Assembly (NCBI GenBank): GCA_046295975.1 | Contig: JBKBMG010000017.1 | Span: 29,135 to 93,134 of the forward strand | Length of the DNA stretch: 64,000 nucleotides | Source of the DNA: UBA2357 sp046295975 | Lineage (GTDB): Bacteria > Pseudomonadota > Gammaproteobacteria > Burkholderiales > Rhodocyclaceae | Direction of reading: 5' to 3' | Shown: piece after piece, positions 53,866 to 63,099 of the stretch | How the letters are laid out: each line of letters opens with the position of its first letter | Position numbering within the stretch: position 1 is the first letter of the stretch | The notes under the pieces: model-generated | Told to the model about the DNA's origin: nothing | What the model saw: the letters and a program-made list of their open reading frames with translations, nothing else | Database searches by the model: none | Position numbers and translations under genes: made by a program

Positions 53866-54612
53866 TCAAGGCTCACCCAGCCGCGCGGCGACAAAGGCAT
53901 TCATGTGGAAGCGCTGGTGCGCGCGCTGGTAGCGATACCCCTGCCCCAGCGGACAGGCCAGGCGTGCGGCGCAGCCGACTTCCGCGCATCGCTGGCCGGC
54001 ATGGCTACGCAAATGCGCGGCACAGCTGGCGAGTCGATAGCCCCCGCCGTCGAAGGCCCCCACCGGACAGGCGCTCAGGCACGGACGGCCGTCGCAGGCG
54101 GCACAGAGGTCCGTCGGCAAAACCGTTCCGGGCGCGGCCTCGGTGGGCCACCCGTCCGCCGCAGAACCCTGCCCCTCGCCTTGATCCGCGGCCCACTCGA
54201 ACGCCGGCAACAACAGCGCAAAGCGGTAGGCATGCCACAGCCCATACGTCGGATGCACGAGCAGGCCCAACGGCGACGGCACCACCCCGCCGGCGCGCAT
54301 TGCCCAACGCTGGAAGGGATGGAAAGGCGGGCCGGTAAACGGAAACAAGGCCGCGGCATTCAGACGGGCGGCCAGCGCCTCGCCTATGCGGCGGGTCCAG
54401 CGGTCCAGGGGATCGGCAAGGCCGTCCGTCAGTTCGGAGGCGGCAGAGAACACCGGCCACAGCTCGGAGCCGACGTTGCCGACCAGGGCGAGCGCCGCCG
54501 TCGGCCGGCCGTCGGGCAGCACCACCGCCACATCGCCACCGGCTCGCAGCACACCGCGCAGGCGCAGGCCGTGGGGCGCGAGCATCCGAGCCAGGTCGTC
54601 AGCCGTTGTCAC
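53866..54612 (-). CDS. 4Fe-4S ferredoxin-like protein of unknown role
   Basis: 248 aa from the GTG at 54612 (VTTADDLARML). Iron-sulfur motif LCAACDGRPCLSACPVGAF (C-x2-C-x4-C-x3-C-P) near residue 175, followed by further Cys in SCAAHLRSHAGQRCAEVGCAARLACPLG, which may carry a second cluster. The N-terminal 150 residues are a separate domain with no recognised motif. It overlaps the oxoprolinase-like gene end by 14 bases, so the two are a coupled pair. The long frame to 54813 is rejected because it lies in the other gene. Confidence 0.8.
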   Translation of the reverse strand: MTTADDLARMLAPHGLRLRGVLRAGGDVAVVLPDGRPTAALALVGNVGSELWPVFSAASELTDGLADPLDRWTRRIGEALAARLNAAALFPFTGPPFHPFQRWAMRAGGVVPSPLGLLVHPTYGLWHAYRFALLLPAFEWAADQGEGQGSAADGWPTEAAPGTVLPTDLCAACDGRPCLSACPVGAFDGGGYRLASCAAHLRSHAGQRCAEVGCAARLACPLGQGYRYQRAHQRFHMNAFVAARLGEP

Positions 54613-56722
54613 GCACTGCTCCGGACGGCTCGGCGTTCCCCGTCGCCGCGGTCGCCCCGCCCGCTGCGTCATCGCTCGGGCCATCGGTTGAATCGACGGT
54701 CGCGCCATCCGGCAGGGTGTCCGCCGGTGGCCCGGAGGCAATCGCGGTAACCCGCGACTCGAAGAACAGGTTGCCGTCAATGTCATTGCTGACGGCGTTG
54801 TCCAGGCGTTCAAAGGCGAGTGTCACCCCTGCCGCGCCCGCCTCGTCGGCGAGTACGCGCGCCTCGGCCGCGGCCAAGGCACGGGCCGAGTCGATCGCCT
54901 CGTCCAGGGTGCGGAAGTCGACCGGACCGTCCCGCCCGAACATCCGGAAGCAGCCCCGCGTGGGCTGAGTCACGGTCAGATGTACCCGTTGCACGACCTC
55001 GCCGAGCACCGCCCCCACGGCGTTCGCCACGTCGCCATGGGACGGCAGATGCAGGGTGGCGCCCAGTGCCGCTGCCACTGCCGGGTAGTGGCTGGGTGCC
55101 GGGCCACCCACCGCGACCACGGGCATGTCGTCCGCGAAGCGCAGGTCGAACACCGGCCGCTGGCCGGCGCTGCGGCCGGGCTCCAGCGCCAGTGCGGTGA
55201 TGAGCGGCGCCAGCCGGCGTGCGGCGGCGTCACCGAGGCGATCCCGGTCGTGCAGGCCGGCCTCGACGAGCTTGAGCGTGATGGCGTCGGCCACGCAGTC
55301 GAACACGGCTTGCGCAGGCGCCAGCGGATCGCCCTCGGACCAGGTTCCGTAGCCGTACAGGCGGCGCATCTGGCGTGCCCACACCACCGCCGCATGGCGC
55401 GCCGCGGCCACGCACCAGTGATCGGACAGACCCAGCACGTGGGCAGCGTCGGTGGGCGTGAAGCCGCTGTAGATCGCCAGCCCCTTGCGTTCCAGACGCG
55501 CCAGCGCTCGGGCGAGGCGTCGGTCCTCCAGGGCGATGCGTTCGACTTCCAGTGGTCCATGCGCCAGTTGCGCCCAGGCGTGGCGCTCGTCCTCGGTCAG
55601 ACGGGTGATCAGGGCTTCGTCGTGCTGCAGGCGTACCGCGAAGCGATTGTGGCTGCCGGTGGGGTTGCCGCGCGCCTGGTGCACGAGGCGCTCTTCGATC
55701 TGCGGATACTGCGCCGCGAGCAGGCTCAGGGGCACGACCCGGCGCGGACCGATCGCGATGCCCTCGCCGCCAGAGAAGCGCACTTCGCTGTCGCCGCCCA
55801 GGCCGATCGAATACACCCGGATCGCCTCCACCATCGGCTTCCAGTCACCGATCAACGCGCCGTCGCAGGCGAGCGCCGGACGGCCGTCGCGCACCACCGC
55901 GATATCGGTGGTGGTGCCGCCCATGTCGGCCACGATGGCATTGCGCAGGCCGCTCAGCGCGCAGGCGCCGATCACGCTCGCCGCCGGGCCGGACAACACC
56001 GTGCCGACCGGACGATGCAGCGCGCTCGCGGCGCTGACCAGCGACCCGTCGCCCTTGACGATCATCAGCGGCGCACGGATTTCACGCGCATCGAGGATGG
56101 CACGCACCGAATCGAGCAAGGCCCGCACGTAGCCGATCATGCGCGCATTGAGTGCGGCGGTCATGGCCCGCCGTGGCGCGCCCAGGGACGAGGCCAGTTC
56201 GTGGCCACAGGTCACAGGCTTGCCGGAAAGGCGGGTCACCAGTTCGCGCGCGCGCCGCTCGTGCCCCGGGTTGCGCACGCTGAAGGCGGCCGACACGGCA
56301 AAGGCCGACACGCGCGCGGCCTGGGCGGTGATCGCGGCGGCCAGCGCATGCTCGTCAAGCTCGGCGAGCGGCCGCCCTTCGGCATCGTGACCGCCGGCCA
56401 CGCTCACGAGGCTGTCGCGCCCGAGCAGCGCCGGCAGGCCGCTGGCTTCGATCTGGCGCTCGTCGTAGCCGATCAGCAGCACGCACACCGGCGATCCCTT
56501 GCCTTCGACGACGGCATTGGTGGTCAGCGTAGTGGACAGGCAGACCCGCGCGATGCGGGCCAGATGCAGGGGCGGCAGCTTGTCGAGCGAGGCCTCGATA
56601 CCCTGCGCCAGGTCGAAGCGGGTGGTCAGACTCTTGGCGCTGGCGAGCACGCGACGCGTGTGGTCGAGCACCACGGCGTCGGTGAAAGTGCCGCCGGTAT
56701 CGATTCCGAGATAGGTCGTCAT
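54599..56722 (-). CDS. Hydantoinase/oxoprolinase-family protein (HyuA-like)
   Basis: 707 aa. The ATP-binding sugar-kinase-like core is clear: YLGIDTGGTFTDAVVLD at residues 4-20, STTLTTNAVVEGKG, VKGDGSLVSAASALHRPVGTVLSGPAASVIGA, DMGGTTTDIAVVRDG. The C-terminal 45 residues are Ala/Asp/Gly-rich and probably disordered. HyuA is half of 5-oxoprolinase or hydantoinase complexes. No HyuB-type subunit is found in the neighbourhood; instead a 4Fe-4S protein overlaps its end. Substrate unknown. The ATG at 56722 was preferred over an upstream one at 56773. Confidence 0.9.
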   Translation of the reverse strand: MTTYLGIDTGGTFTDAVVLDHTRRVLASAKSLTTRFDLAQGIEASLDKLPPLHLARIARVCLSTTLTTNAVVEGKGSPVCVLLIGYDERQIEASGLPALLGRDSLVSVAGGHDAEGRPLAELDEHALAAAITAQAARVSAFAVSAAFSVRNPGHERRARELVTRLSGKPVTCGHELASSLGAPRRAMTAALNARMIGYVRALLDSVRAILDAREIRAPLMIVKGDGSLVSAASALHRPVGTVLSGPAASVIGACALSGLRNAIVADMGGTTTDIAVVRDGRPALACDGALIGDWKPMVEAIRVYSIGLGGDSEVRFSGGEGIAIGPRRVVPLSLLAAQYPQIEERLVHQARGNPTGSHNRFAVRLQHDEALITRLTEDERHAWAQLAHGPLEVERIALEDRRLARALARLERKGLAIYSGFTPTDAAHVLGLSDHWCVAAARHAAVVWARQMRRLYGYGTWSEGDPLAPAQAVFDCVADAITLKLVEAGLHDRDRLGDAAARRLAPLITALALEPGRSAGQRPVFDLRFADDMPVVAVGGPAPSHYPAVAAALGATLHLPSHGDVANAVGAVLGEVVQRVHLTVTQPTRGCFRMFGRDGPVDFRTLDEAIDSARALAAAEARVLADEAGAAGVTLAFERLDNAVSNDIDGNLFFESRVTAIASGPPADTLPDGATVDSTDGPSDDAAGGATAATGNAEPSGAVRDNG

Positions 56723-56897
56723 CGCGGTCTGCGCATCGCAACAAAGGGAGGGAAGCAGCCTAGCCGATCGCACGCAGCGCCACGGTTCCGGATGCGACGC
56801 ACGGCAGACGCGGCGCCGTCAGACCCGGCGCGCACCCCGTCCGATACGCTGCGCGGCCCACCTTGAGCAAGCCCCTCGGGGCCGGGCCCGGGAGTGC

Positions 56898-58139
56898 CTA
56901 TTCTTCGGCGCGGCGTCCGGCCTGCAGACCGAGTTGCTTCAGTTTGCGGTACAGGTGGGTGCGTTCGAGGCCGCATTTCTCGGCAATGCGCGTCATGTTG
57001 TTGCCTTCCAGCCGCAGGTGGTGCTCGAAGTACAAGCGTTCGAACGCTTCGCGTGCCTCGCGCAGCGGCTGGTCCAGCGAGACGCTGTAGCAACTGTCCA
57101 CCGGCGGCGGCAACACCCGGCGTACGTCGGCCAGGCTGATTTCCTCTTCCAGCGTACCCAATGCGAGCGACTTGACCGCCGCACGCAGTTCGGCAAAGCC
57201 GCCCGGCCAGCTCTGGGTGCGCAGGGCGTTGAGTGCCGCCGACGACAGCCGACGGCGCGGTACCTCGGCCGCCTCGACAAGATGTAGCAGCAGCTGGCTG
57301 GCAAGCTCCGGCACGTCGTCCTGCACGTCGGCGATGGTCGGCGGCGCGAGACTGACCTCGAACAGCCGCGCCACCAGGGCTTCGTCCCAGCCGTCGGCGA
57401 GCAGGGTGTCGGCGCCATGTTCGGTGGCAGCGACCAGATGCTGGTTGAAACGGTCCAGGCGCTCAAGGGCAAAGGCCAGGTTCTTCTGCTGAGTGCGGCT
57501 GAGCTTGGCCAACTCGGGCACGAACAGCACGCCGGACTGACAGCCTTGCAGTTGCTTGATGTCCAGCGGCTGGGTGATGGTGGAGAAATCCAGCCAGGCC
57601 GACGGTTCTGCGTGGACACTGCGGGCAGTGAGCTCCGCCAGGCTGCCGTTGCCCACCCGCAGCAGCAACACCCGCGATTTTTCGGCGATTTGCTGCAGTC
57701 GGCGGCGCAGGTCGCGCAAGGGCACGGAGCGGGTGAACGCGGCCAGCGTCAGCGGAGACGGCTGGCCCGGTGCCGACGGGCGCTGCAACCCGCGCTTGAC
57801 CGCGGACAACAGCTTCTGCAGCGCGATCGGCTTCTCGAGATAGTCGATGGCGCCGATGCGGGTGGCCTCCACCGCGGTGTCGATGGTGCCATGGCCCGAC
57901 ATCATCACCACCGGCATGGTCAGCTGACCGTTGGCCGACCACTCCTTGAGCAGCGTGATGCCGTCGGTGTCCGGCATCCAGATGTCGAGCAACACCAGGT
58001 CCGGGCGTTTGGCATTGCGTGATGCCCGGGCGGACGAGGCGTTTTCGGCCAGCACGACATCGTGTCCTTCGTCCCGCAGGATTTCGGACAGCAGCTCGCG
58101 AATTCCGACTTCGTCGTCAACGATAAGAATGTTCGCCAT
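56898..58139 (-). CDS. ntrX: NtrX-like response regulator with degenerate AAA+ domain
   Basis: 413 aa; typical NtrX is about 450. The receiver domain is normal: ILIVDDEVGI, LVLLDIWMPDTDG (phospho-Asp52) and EKPI. The middle should be a sigma54-type ATPase, but Walker A is missing (RVGNGSLAE in its place), the GAFTGA loop is absent, and Walker B reads SGVLFVPELAKLS without the DE pair. The C-terminal Fis-type HTH is intact (NNMTRIAEKCGLERTHLYRKLKQLGL). So it is probably a DNA-binding regulator that does not activate sigma54. It lies 9 bases after ntrY. Confidence 0.88.
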   Translation of the reverse strand: MANILIVDDEVGIRELLSEILRDEGHDVVLAENASSARASRNAKRPDLVLLDIWMPDTDGITLLKEWSANGQLTMPVVMMSGHGTIDTAVEATRIGAIDYLEKPIALQKLLSAVKRGLQRPSAPGQPSPLTLAAFTRSVPLRDLRRRLQQIAEKSRVLLLRVGNGSLAELTARSVHAEPSAWLDFSTITQPLDIKQLQGCQSGVLFVPELAKLSRTQQKNLAFALERLDRFNQHLVAATEHGADTLLADGWDEALVARLFEVSLAPPTIADVQDDVPELASQLLLHLVEAAEVPRRRLSSAALNALRTQSWPGGFAELRAAVKSLALGTLEEEISLADVRRVLPPPVDSCYSVSLDQPLREAREAFERLYFEHHLRLEGNNMTRIAEKCGLERTHLYRKLKQLGLQAGRRAEE

Positions 58140-58148
58140 GTTTCCTTG

Positions 58149-60263
58149 TCACTGAGCGGCGGCGGCGGCACGCAATCGAATGCGCACCTCGGCCCCCCCT
58201 GATTCCCGATTCGACAGGCGGACGTCGCCGCCATGCTCATCGATGATTTTCTTCACGATCGCCAGGCCCAGGCCGGTGCCACGACTCTTGGTCGTGAAGT
58301 ACGGCTCGAACGCACGCGCCAGCAGTTCGGCGGGAAAGCCGGGACCATTGTCGCGAATGATCAACCAGATGCGGTCGCCCTCGCGATGAGTGGAAACGCG
58401 CACCTCTCCCTCCGCGGTTTCCGCGAGTGCGTCTTCGGCGTTTTGCAGGAGATTATGAATGATCTGCCGAATCTGTGCCGCATCGCCGAGCACCGGAGGC
58501 AGTTCCGCATCCAGTTCCGTGCCCACCCTCACCGGTGAGCTTTCGTACAAGTGCAGGACTTCGCGCACGACCGCGTTGAGGTCGGTGGCGACCAGTGCGG
58601 GACTGGGCAGGCGGGCATAGTCGCGGAAGGCGTTGACGAGATTCTTCATCGCCTCGACCTGGTTCACGATGGTGCGGGTAGCACGCTCCAGCACCGCCCG
58701 TCCGTCAGGGTCGAGCCGGTCGGCGAGCTTGTAGGCGAGGCGCTCGGCCGAAAGCTGTATGGGTGTGAGCGGATTCTTGATCTCGTGCGCAAGGCGGCGT
58801 GCTACTTCGGCCCAGGCGGCGGTGCGCTGTGCGGTGACCAGACGCGAGATGTCGTCGAACACCACCACCGTCCCGCCACCGGACTGGCGTGGCAGGCGGG
58901 CGCCATGGATGAGCAGGGTCTGGGGGGCGGCATCGTGGCGGCCGAGCTCGATCTGCACCACCCAGTCGCCACTGTTCTCGTCGAAGCCGTCGATCAGGGC
59001 GTCGCGAAATGCGGTGTGTCGCGGCCAGTCGCTCAGCGGAAATTCCTCGAAGCCCTCCAGCGCATCGCTCAGGATGTCGGTCGCGCCGCGGTTGGCTGCG
59101 CGCAGGTAGCCCTCGGCGTCGAAGGCCAGGACGCCGGCCGACAAGTGGGCGAGCACGCTTTCCAGGTAGGCACGCGCCGACTCGACCGCGGCGCGGTTCT
59201 TGTCGGCCTGCTCGCGGGCGTCCTCGAGCTGTCGGGTCATGCGGTTGAAGGACTGCGTCAGCACCCCCAGTTCGTCGCGCGCGGGCAAGGCCTGGCGCGG
59301 ACTGTAGTCGCCCTGCGCCACGGCCTGGGTGCCTTCGGCGAGAATCAGCAGCGGCGCGGCAAGACGACGTGCGAGCACGAAGGCCACGGCCACGGCCGCG
59401 AGCAGCGCCAGCGACAGGGTGAGGGTCAGGGTCAGGGAATAGATGCCGCTCAGCCCGGTGCGCGCGAGCACCAGTTGCTGGTATTCGCGATGCGCCTCCT
59501 GCACCGCGTCGACGTTGCGCGCGAAGGCCTGCGGCACCTGTTGGGTGAGCTGCAGATAAAGCGGCTCGGTGAGCAGCGAACGGGACGGTATCGGGACGAC
59601 CACACGGATGAGCAGATTTTCGCCGGGCCGCGCGTCCACCATCTGGTAGCGCTGGCTCTGGCGTGCCTGACGGAGTTGCGCCGGGGTGGGCAGGTCCGGC
59701 AGAAAGGCTGCGACGCCGTCGGTGACGGTCGCGACGATCTGGCCGCTCGGACTCAGGACCGTCGCCGACGACACGCCGGCCTGTTCGCGCAGACGGTTGA
59801 GTTGGGTCGGCGAAATGAGCAAGGCCCCGCCGAGCTCGAGCGAGATTTCCTGCGCACGTTCGGCCACCTGTGACACCAGGTAGTCGAGGGCCGTCTGGCC
59901 CAACGCCACGCCCCCCTCCAGCGCGCGGTCCACCCGCACGTCGAACCAGGAGTCGATGCTGCGCACCACGAACTGCAGCGATACCGCGTACACGACGGCG
60001 CCCGGCACCAGCGCGATCAACGCGAACATCAGCATCATGCGCAGCTTCAGCCGGGAGCCGAACTGGCGCGCCCGGTACTCTCGCCACAGGCCGGTGAGCT
60101 GCACACCGACGAGGGCCGCGAGACCGACGGTGACCGCACCGTTGATCGCCAGCAGATACGGATAGGCGCCGGCAAAGAAATCGGTGTTGGCGCTCGCCGA
60201 GGTGAGCAGGAATAGCGATATCCCCGCGATTGCGGCGATGATGATGAGGGCCGCGCGTTTCAT
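58149..60263 (-). CDS. ntrY: NtrY-like sensor histidine kinase
   Basis: 704 aa. Three or four membrane spans in the first 110 and near 290 (IYSLTLTLTLSLALLAAVAVAFVLARRLAAPLLIL), an extracytoplasmic part between them, a HAMP (LAEGTQAVAQGDYS), a PAS-like domain, then the kinase: H-box RRLAHEIKNPLTPIQLSAERL, N-box NLLQNAEDAL, G1 DNGPGFP, G2 GTGLGLAIVKK. It phosphorylates NtrX. The start overlaps the DUF4390 stop by 4 bases. Confidence 0.95.
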   Translation of the reverse strand: MKRAALIIIAAIAGISLFLLTSASANTDFFAGAYPYLLAINGAVTVGLAALVGVQLTGLWREYRARQFGSRLKLRMMLMFALIALVPGAVVYAVSLQFVVRSIDSWFDVRVDRALEGGVALGQTALDYLVSQVAERAQEISLELGGALLISPTQLNRLREQAGVSSATVLSPSGQIVATVTDGVAAFLPDLPTPAQLRQARQSQRYQMVDARPGENLLIRVVVPIPSRSLLTEPLYLQLTQQVPQAFARNVDAVQEAHREYQQLVLARTGLSGIYSLTLTLTLSLALLAAVAVAFVLARRLAAPLLILAEGTQAVAQGDYSPRQALPARDELGVLTQSFNRMTRQLEDAREQADKNRAAVESARAYLESVLAHLSAGVLAFDAEGYLRAANRGATDILSDALEGFEEFPLSDWPRHTAFRDALIDGFDENSGDWVVQIELGRHDAAPQTLLIHGARLPRQSGGGTVVVFDDISRLVTAQRTAAWAEVARRLAHEIKNPLTPIQLSAERLAYKLADRLDPDGRAVLERATRTIVNQVEAMKNLVNAFRDYARLPSPALVATDLNAVVREVLHLYESSPVRVGTELDAELPPVLGDAAQIRQIIHNLLQNAEDALAETAEGEVRVSTHREGDRIWLIIRDNGPGFPAELLARAFEPYFTTKSRGTGLGLAIVKKIIDEHGGDVRLSNRESGGAEVRIRLRAAAAAQ

Positions 60264-60856
60264 CGCACGACGCCGGCGAGGAAGGTCCAGCGTGTCCAGT
60301 CGGTAGCGAGGTTCCAGTCGCGATTGCCGATGGCCGTAACCTGGAAGGGCTTGGGCAGCATGCTGGTGTCGTGACGGAAGCGGAGCGCGGCGTGATAGGA
60401 GACGCCGCTTTCAAGTCCGTCGATATTCACGATATGCCAGTTGCGCACGCGCAGCATCGTCGCCAGGGCTTCGTCCAGGGTGTCGAAGTTCTGGTGCAGG
60501 GTGCCGACGCTCAACCGGTAGTTGCGCGTGATCGCGTGGTAGGAAACGCGAAAATTGAGGCTGCGCTGCACGATATTGGCGTCGAACCAATACCATCTCG
60601 GCCGCTCGATGACGAATTCGGTAGTGAAGTGCAGCGCCACCCCACGGGTCAGGGCTTCGACCAGGCGGGCATTGAGCTCGAGGGCTATGTCGGCGTTGAC
60701 GACATAGCCTCCATCTGCCGTGACGATCTCGGCGTAGCGGATGCTGACCTCGGCCCTCGCCCGCCCGGGCAGCAGGGCGAGCAGCGGCAGCGCGGCGATC
60801 AGCCTGAGGGCGTCGCGACGGGCGGGACTCGCCACCGCCGGACCGTGGATCGGCAT
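60260..60856 (-). CDS. DUF4390 protein with signal peptide
   Basis: 198 aa. N-terminal signal peptide ALRLIAALPLLALLPGRARAEV. The mature domain is beta-rich with LHFTTEFVIERPRWYWFDANIVQRSLNFRVSYHAITRNYRLS, which fits DUF4390. Regularly found between rsmB and ntrY in betaproteobacteria; it may sense or bind something at the envelope for NtrY, but that is only a guess. The ATG at 60856 was chosen over the long frame to 61024. It lies 16 bases after rsmB. Confidence 0.88.
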   Translation of the reverse strand: MPIHGPAVASPARRDALRLIAALPLLALLPGRARAEVSIRYAEIVTADGGYVVNADIALELNARLVEALTRGVALHFTTEFVIERPRWYWFDANIVQRSLNFRVSYHAITRNYRLSVGTLHQNFDTLDEALATMLRVRNWHIVNIDGLESGVSYHAALRFRHDTSMLPKPFQVTAIGNRDWNLATDWTRWTFLAGVVR

Positions 60857-60872
60857 GCTGGCTGGCCTCTGC

Positions 60873-62195
60873 TCAGGCGCATTTCTGCAAGAGGGCATAG
60901 TAGAACCCGTCATGTTCGTTGCATGGCAACAACTGCCGGTCGCACTCTGCGGCATCCAGGGGCACCTTGCGCGCATCGGCGTGACGTGCGCAAAAGGCGT
61001 CGATCTGCTGGCGGTTCTCCACATCGAACAGCGAGCAGGTCACGTACAGCAGTTTCCCACCGGGTGCGAGGGTTTGCCAGAGCGCATCGAGGATTTTTCT
61101 TTGTTGGGCGGCAAAACGCGCCAGATCGTCGCGTCTGCGCAACCATTTGATGTCGGGATGGCGACGTACGACGCCCGAGGCCGAACACGGGACGTCGGCC
61201 AGGATGCGGTCGTAGGGCTTGCCGTCCCACCAGTCTGCGACCGCGGCGGCGTCGGCGGTGTGCACCGCGGCTGTCAGGCCGAGGCGGTTCAGGTTGTCGG
61301 TGACACGTCGCACGCGCAACGGGTCGAGCTCCAGTGCGGTCAGGTGAACGCGCGCAGTCTCGAGAATGTGCGCGGTCTTGCCCCCGGGCGCAGCGCAGGC
61401 GTCGAGCACCCGTTGCCCGTCGGCCAAGTCGAGCAACCGGGCGGCGTACTGTGCACCCGCATCCTGTACGGATACCCGCCCTTCCGTGAATCCCGGCAGG
61501 CGTTCGACCGCAACCGCTTGTTCCAGCAGGATCGCATCGTTGTCCAGTCGTCGGCAGTCCATTCCGGCGGCCCGAAGTTGCTCGGCGAACGTTTCGGGTG
61601 CGAGCTGCAGCCGGTTGACACGCAAGGCCATAGGCGGGCGGGTGTTGCCAGCGGCGAGTATGCGCTCCCAGTGCGTGGGGTGATCATGGCGTAGCGCCTC
61701 TACCCACCAGTCCGGGTGAGCATGGCGCGCGGCAGGGTCGTCGTCGATCACGGCCTGCAGTCGCTGCCATTCCCGCAGGCAGTTCCGCAGCACGCCGTTC
61801 ACCACCCCCTTGAGGCCGGGCGCCTGCGCCGCGCATGCCTCGACCGCCTGATTCACCACGGTATGCGCAAGCTCCGGCCTGACACCCAGGCGATGGATTG
61901 CCACCAGCAGCAATCCTGTCACTTCGTCGGGAAGCGGCTTGTGCACAAAGCCCGCGAGCATGCATTGACCACGCCCGTATTCGCGCAATGTTCCCCACGC
62001 CAGATCACGGATGGCACCGCGCGTGCCGTCAGGCCAGGAAGGACGCGCCTCCCGTCTTCGCTGCTCGAAGGCCTCGGTGAGATTGTGTCCGGCGAGCACT
62101 TCGGCGACCAGCAGGCCGGCTTCACGCAGGGCGTACGCCAGCCCGTCCACCGGCAGGCGTACGGTTTCGTGGCGCGGTAGAGTACGCTCACGCAC
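60873..62195 (-). CDS. rsmB: RsmB, 16S rRNA m5C967 methyltransferase
   Basis: 440 aa. N-terminal NusB-like domain (AYALREAGLLVAEVLAGHNLTEAFE, RDLAWGTLREYGR), then the methyltransferase domain: VLDACAAPGGKT, ADVPCSASGVVRRHPDIKW and the nucleophile-containing YVTCSLFDVENRQQ. The start is GTG at 62195, overlapping the speE stop by 8 bases. It methylates C967 in 16S rRNA. Confidence 0.96.
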   Translation of the reverse strand: MRERTLPRHETVRLPVDGLAYALREAGLLVAEVLAGHNLTEAFEQRRREARPSWPDGTRGAIRDLAWGTLREYGRGQCMLAGFVHKPLPDEVTGLLLVAIHRLGVRPELAHTVVNQAVEACAAQAPGLKGVVNGVLRNCLREWQRLQAVIDDDPAARHAHPDWWVEALRHDHPTHWERILAAGNTRPPMALRVNRLQLAPETFAEQLRAAGMDCRRLDNDAILLEQAVAVERLPGFTEGRVSVQDAGAQYAARLLDLADGQRVLDACAAPGGKTAHILETARVHLTALELDPLRVRRVTDNLNRLGLTAAVHTADAAAVADWWDGKPYDRILADVPCSASGVVRRHPDIKWLRRRDDLARFAAQQRKILDALWQTLAPGGKLLYVTCSLFDVENRQQIDAFCARHADARKVPLDAAECDRQLLPCNEHDGFYYALLQKCA

Positions 62196-63099
62196 GATCT
62201 GCGTGTCCGCTTGTGGTCAGTTCGCGCAGATAGTTCGGCAGTGCAAACTGGGCATGGTGGACCGCCCCGTTGTAGTAGTCGAGATTGCCAAGGGCGCGCG
62301 CGCGAAGGCGTGCATCCAGCTCCTCGGCCGGGACCGAGCGCGGGTCGAGACTGTCCGAGGCGCAGGCCATGCCCCATTGACTACCGTACAGCGGGATGTA
62401 CATGAAGTACGGACAGACCAGGCCGAAGACCGCGCGCAGGTTGCGCAACAGGCGCTGCATTCGCTCGGCTTGGTAGATCGGTGCGCCGATGTGGAGCGTG
62501 ATGGCGCCACCTTCCGCCAGGATCGCCTTGCAGTCGCGGAAGAAGGTTTCCGTGTACAAGGCTTCGGCAGGCCCTATGGGGTCGGTGAGGTCCAGCACGA
62601 TCAGGTCGAAGCGCTCGCCTGCGGCCGGCGCAATTTCGCCGACGTACTTCAGGCCATCCTCGATGCGCAGTTCAAGGCGTGGGTCGTCGAGCGCACCACG
62701 GTGCACCGCCTGCAGATGCGTTCGCGCGATGTCCACGACCTTGGCATCGAGCTCCACCAGTACCACCCTCGCCATGCTGGGATGTTTGAACAACTCCTCG
62801 GCCGACCCACCATCGCCGCCGCCGATGATCAACGCCGAGCGCGGCCCTGCGTGCGCGAGCGCCGGCACGTGAATGAGGTTCTCGTGGTAGAAGAATTCGT
62901 CTCGCTCGGACGTCATGAAGTAGCCATCCAGACGAAACAGCTTGCCGAACTGAGGTGTCTCCCAGACTTCATACTGCTGGTACGGCGAGGCGCCCTGCTC
63001 GATCAGTTTGCCACCCGCAACGTAGAAACCTGCATGCTCGTTCAACGCTTCCAGCAGCCGACTATCGCCGGTGATTCCGCCCGCGCCCTGCTCGCTCAT
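62188..63099 (-). CDS. speE: Spermidine synthase
   Basis: 303 aa. IIGGGDGGSAEELFKH near residue 92 is the aminopropyl-donor site; LDLTDPIGPAEALYTETFF supplies the catalytic Asp region; CASDSLDP is also typical. It transfers aminopropyl from decarboxylated SAM to putrescine. Its ATG overlaps the speD stop by 4 bases. Confidence 0.96.
   Translation of the reverse strand: MSEQGAGGITGDSRLLEALNEHAGFYVAGGKLIEQGASPYQQYEVWETPQFGKLFRLDGYFMTSERDEFFYHENLIHVPALAHAGPRSALIIGGGDGGSAEELFKHPSMARVVLVELDAKVVDIARTHLQAVHRGALDDPRLELRIEDGLKYVGEIAPAAGERFDLIVLDLTDPIGPAEALYTETFFRDCKAILAEGGAITLHIGAPIYQAERMQRLLRNLRAVFGLVCPYFMYIPLYGSQWGMACASDSLDPRSVPAEELDARLRARALGNLDYYNGAVHHAQFALPNYLRELTTSGHADRA

Noticed and set aside
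61716..62180. Plus-strand frame opposite rsmB
   Set aside because: No ribosome site or family likeness; rsmB motifs occupy the same bases on the minus strand.
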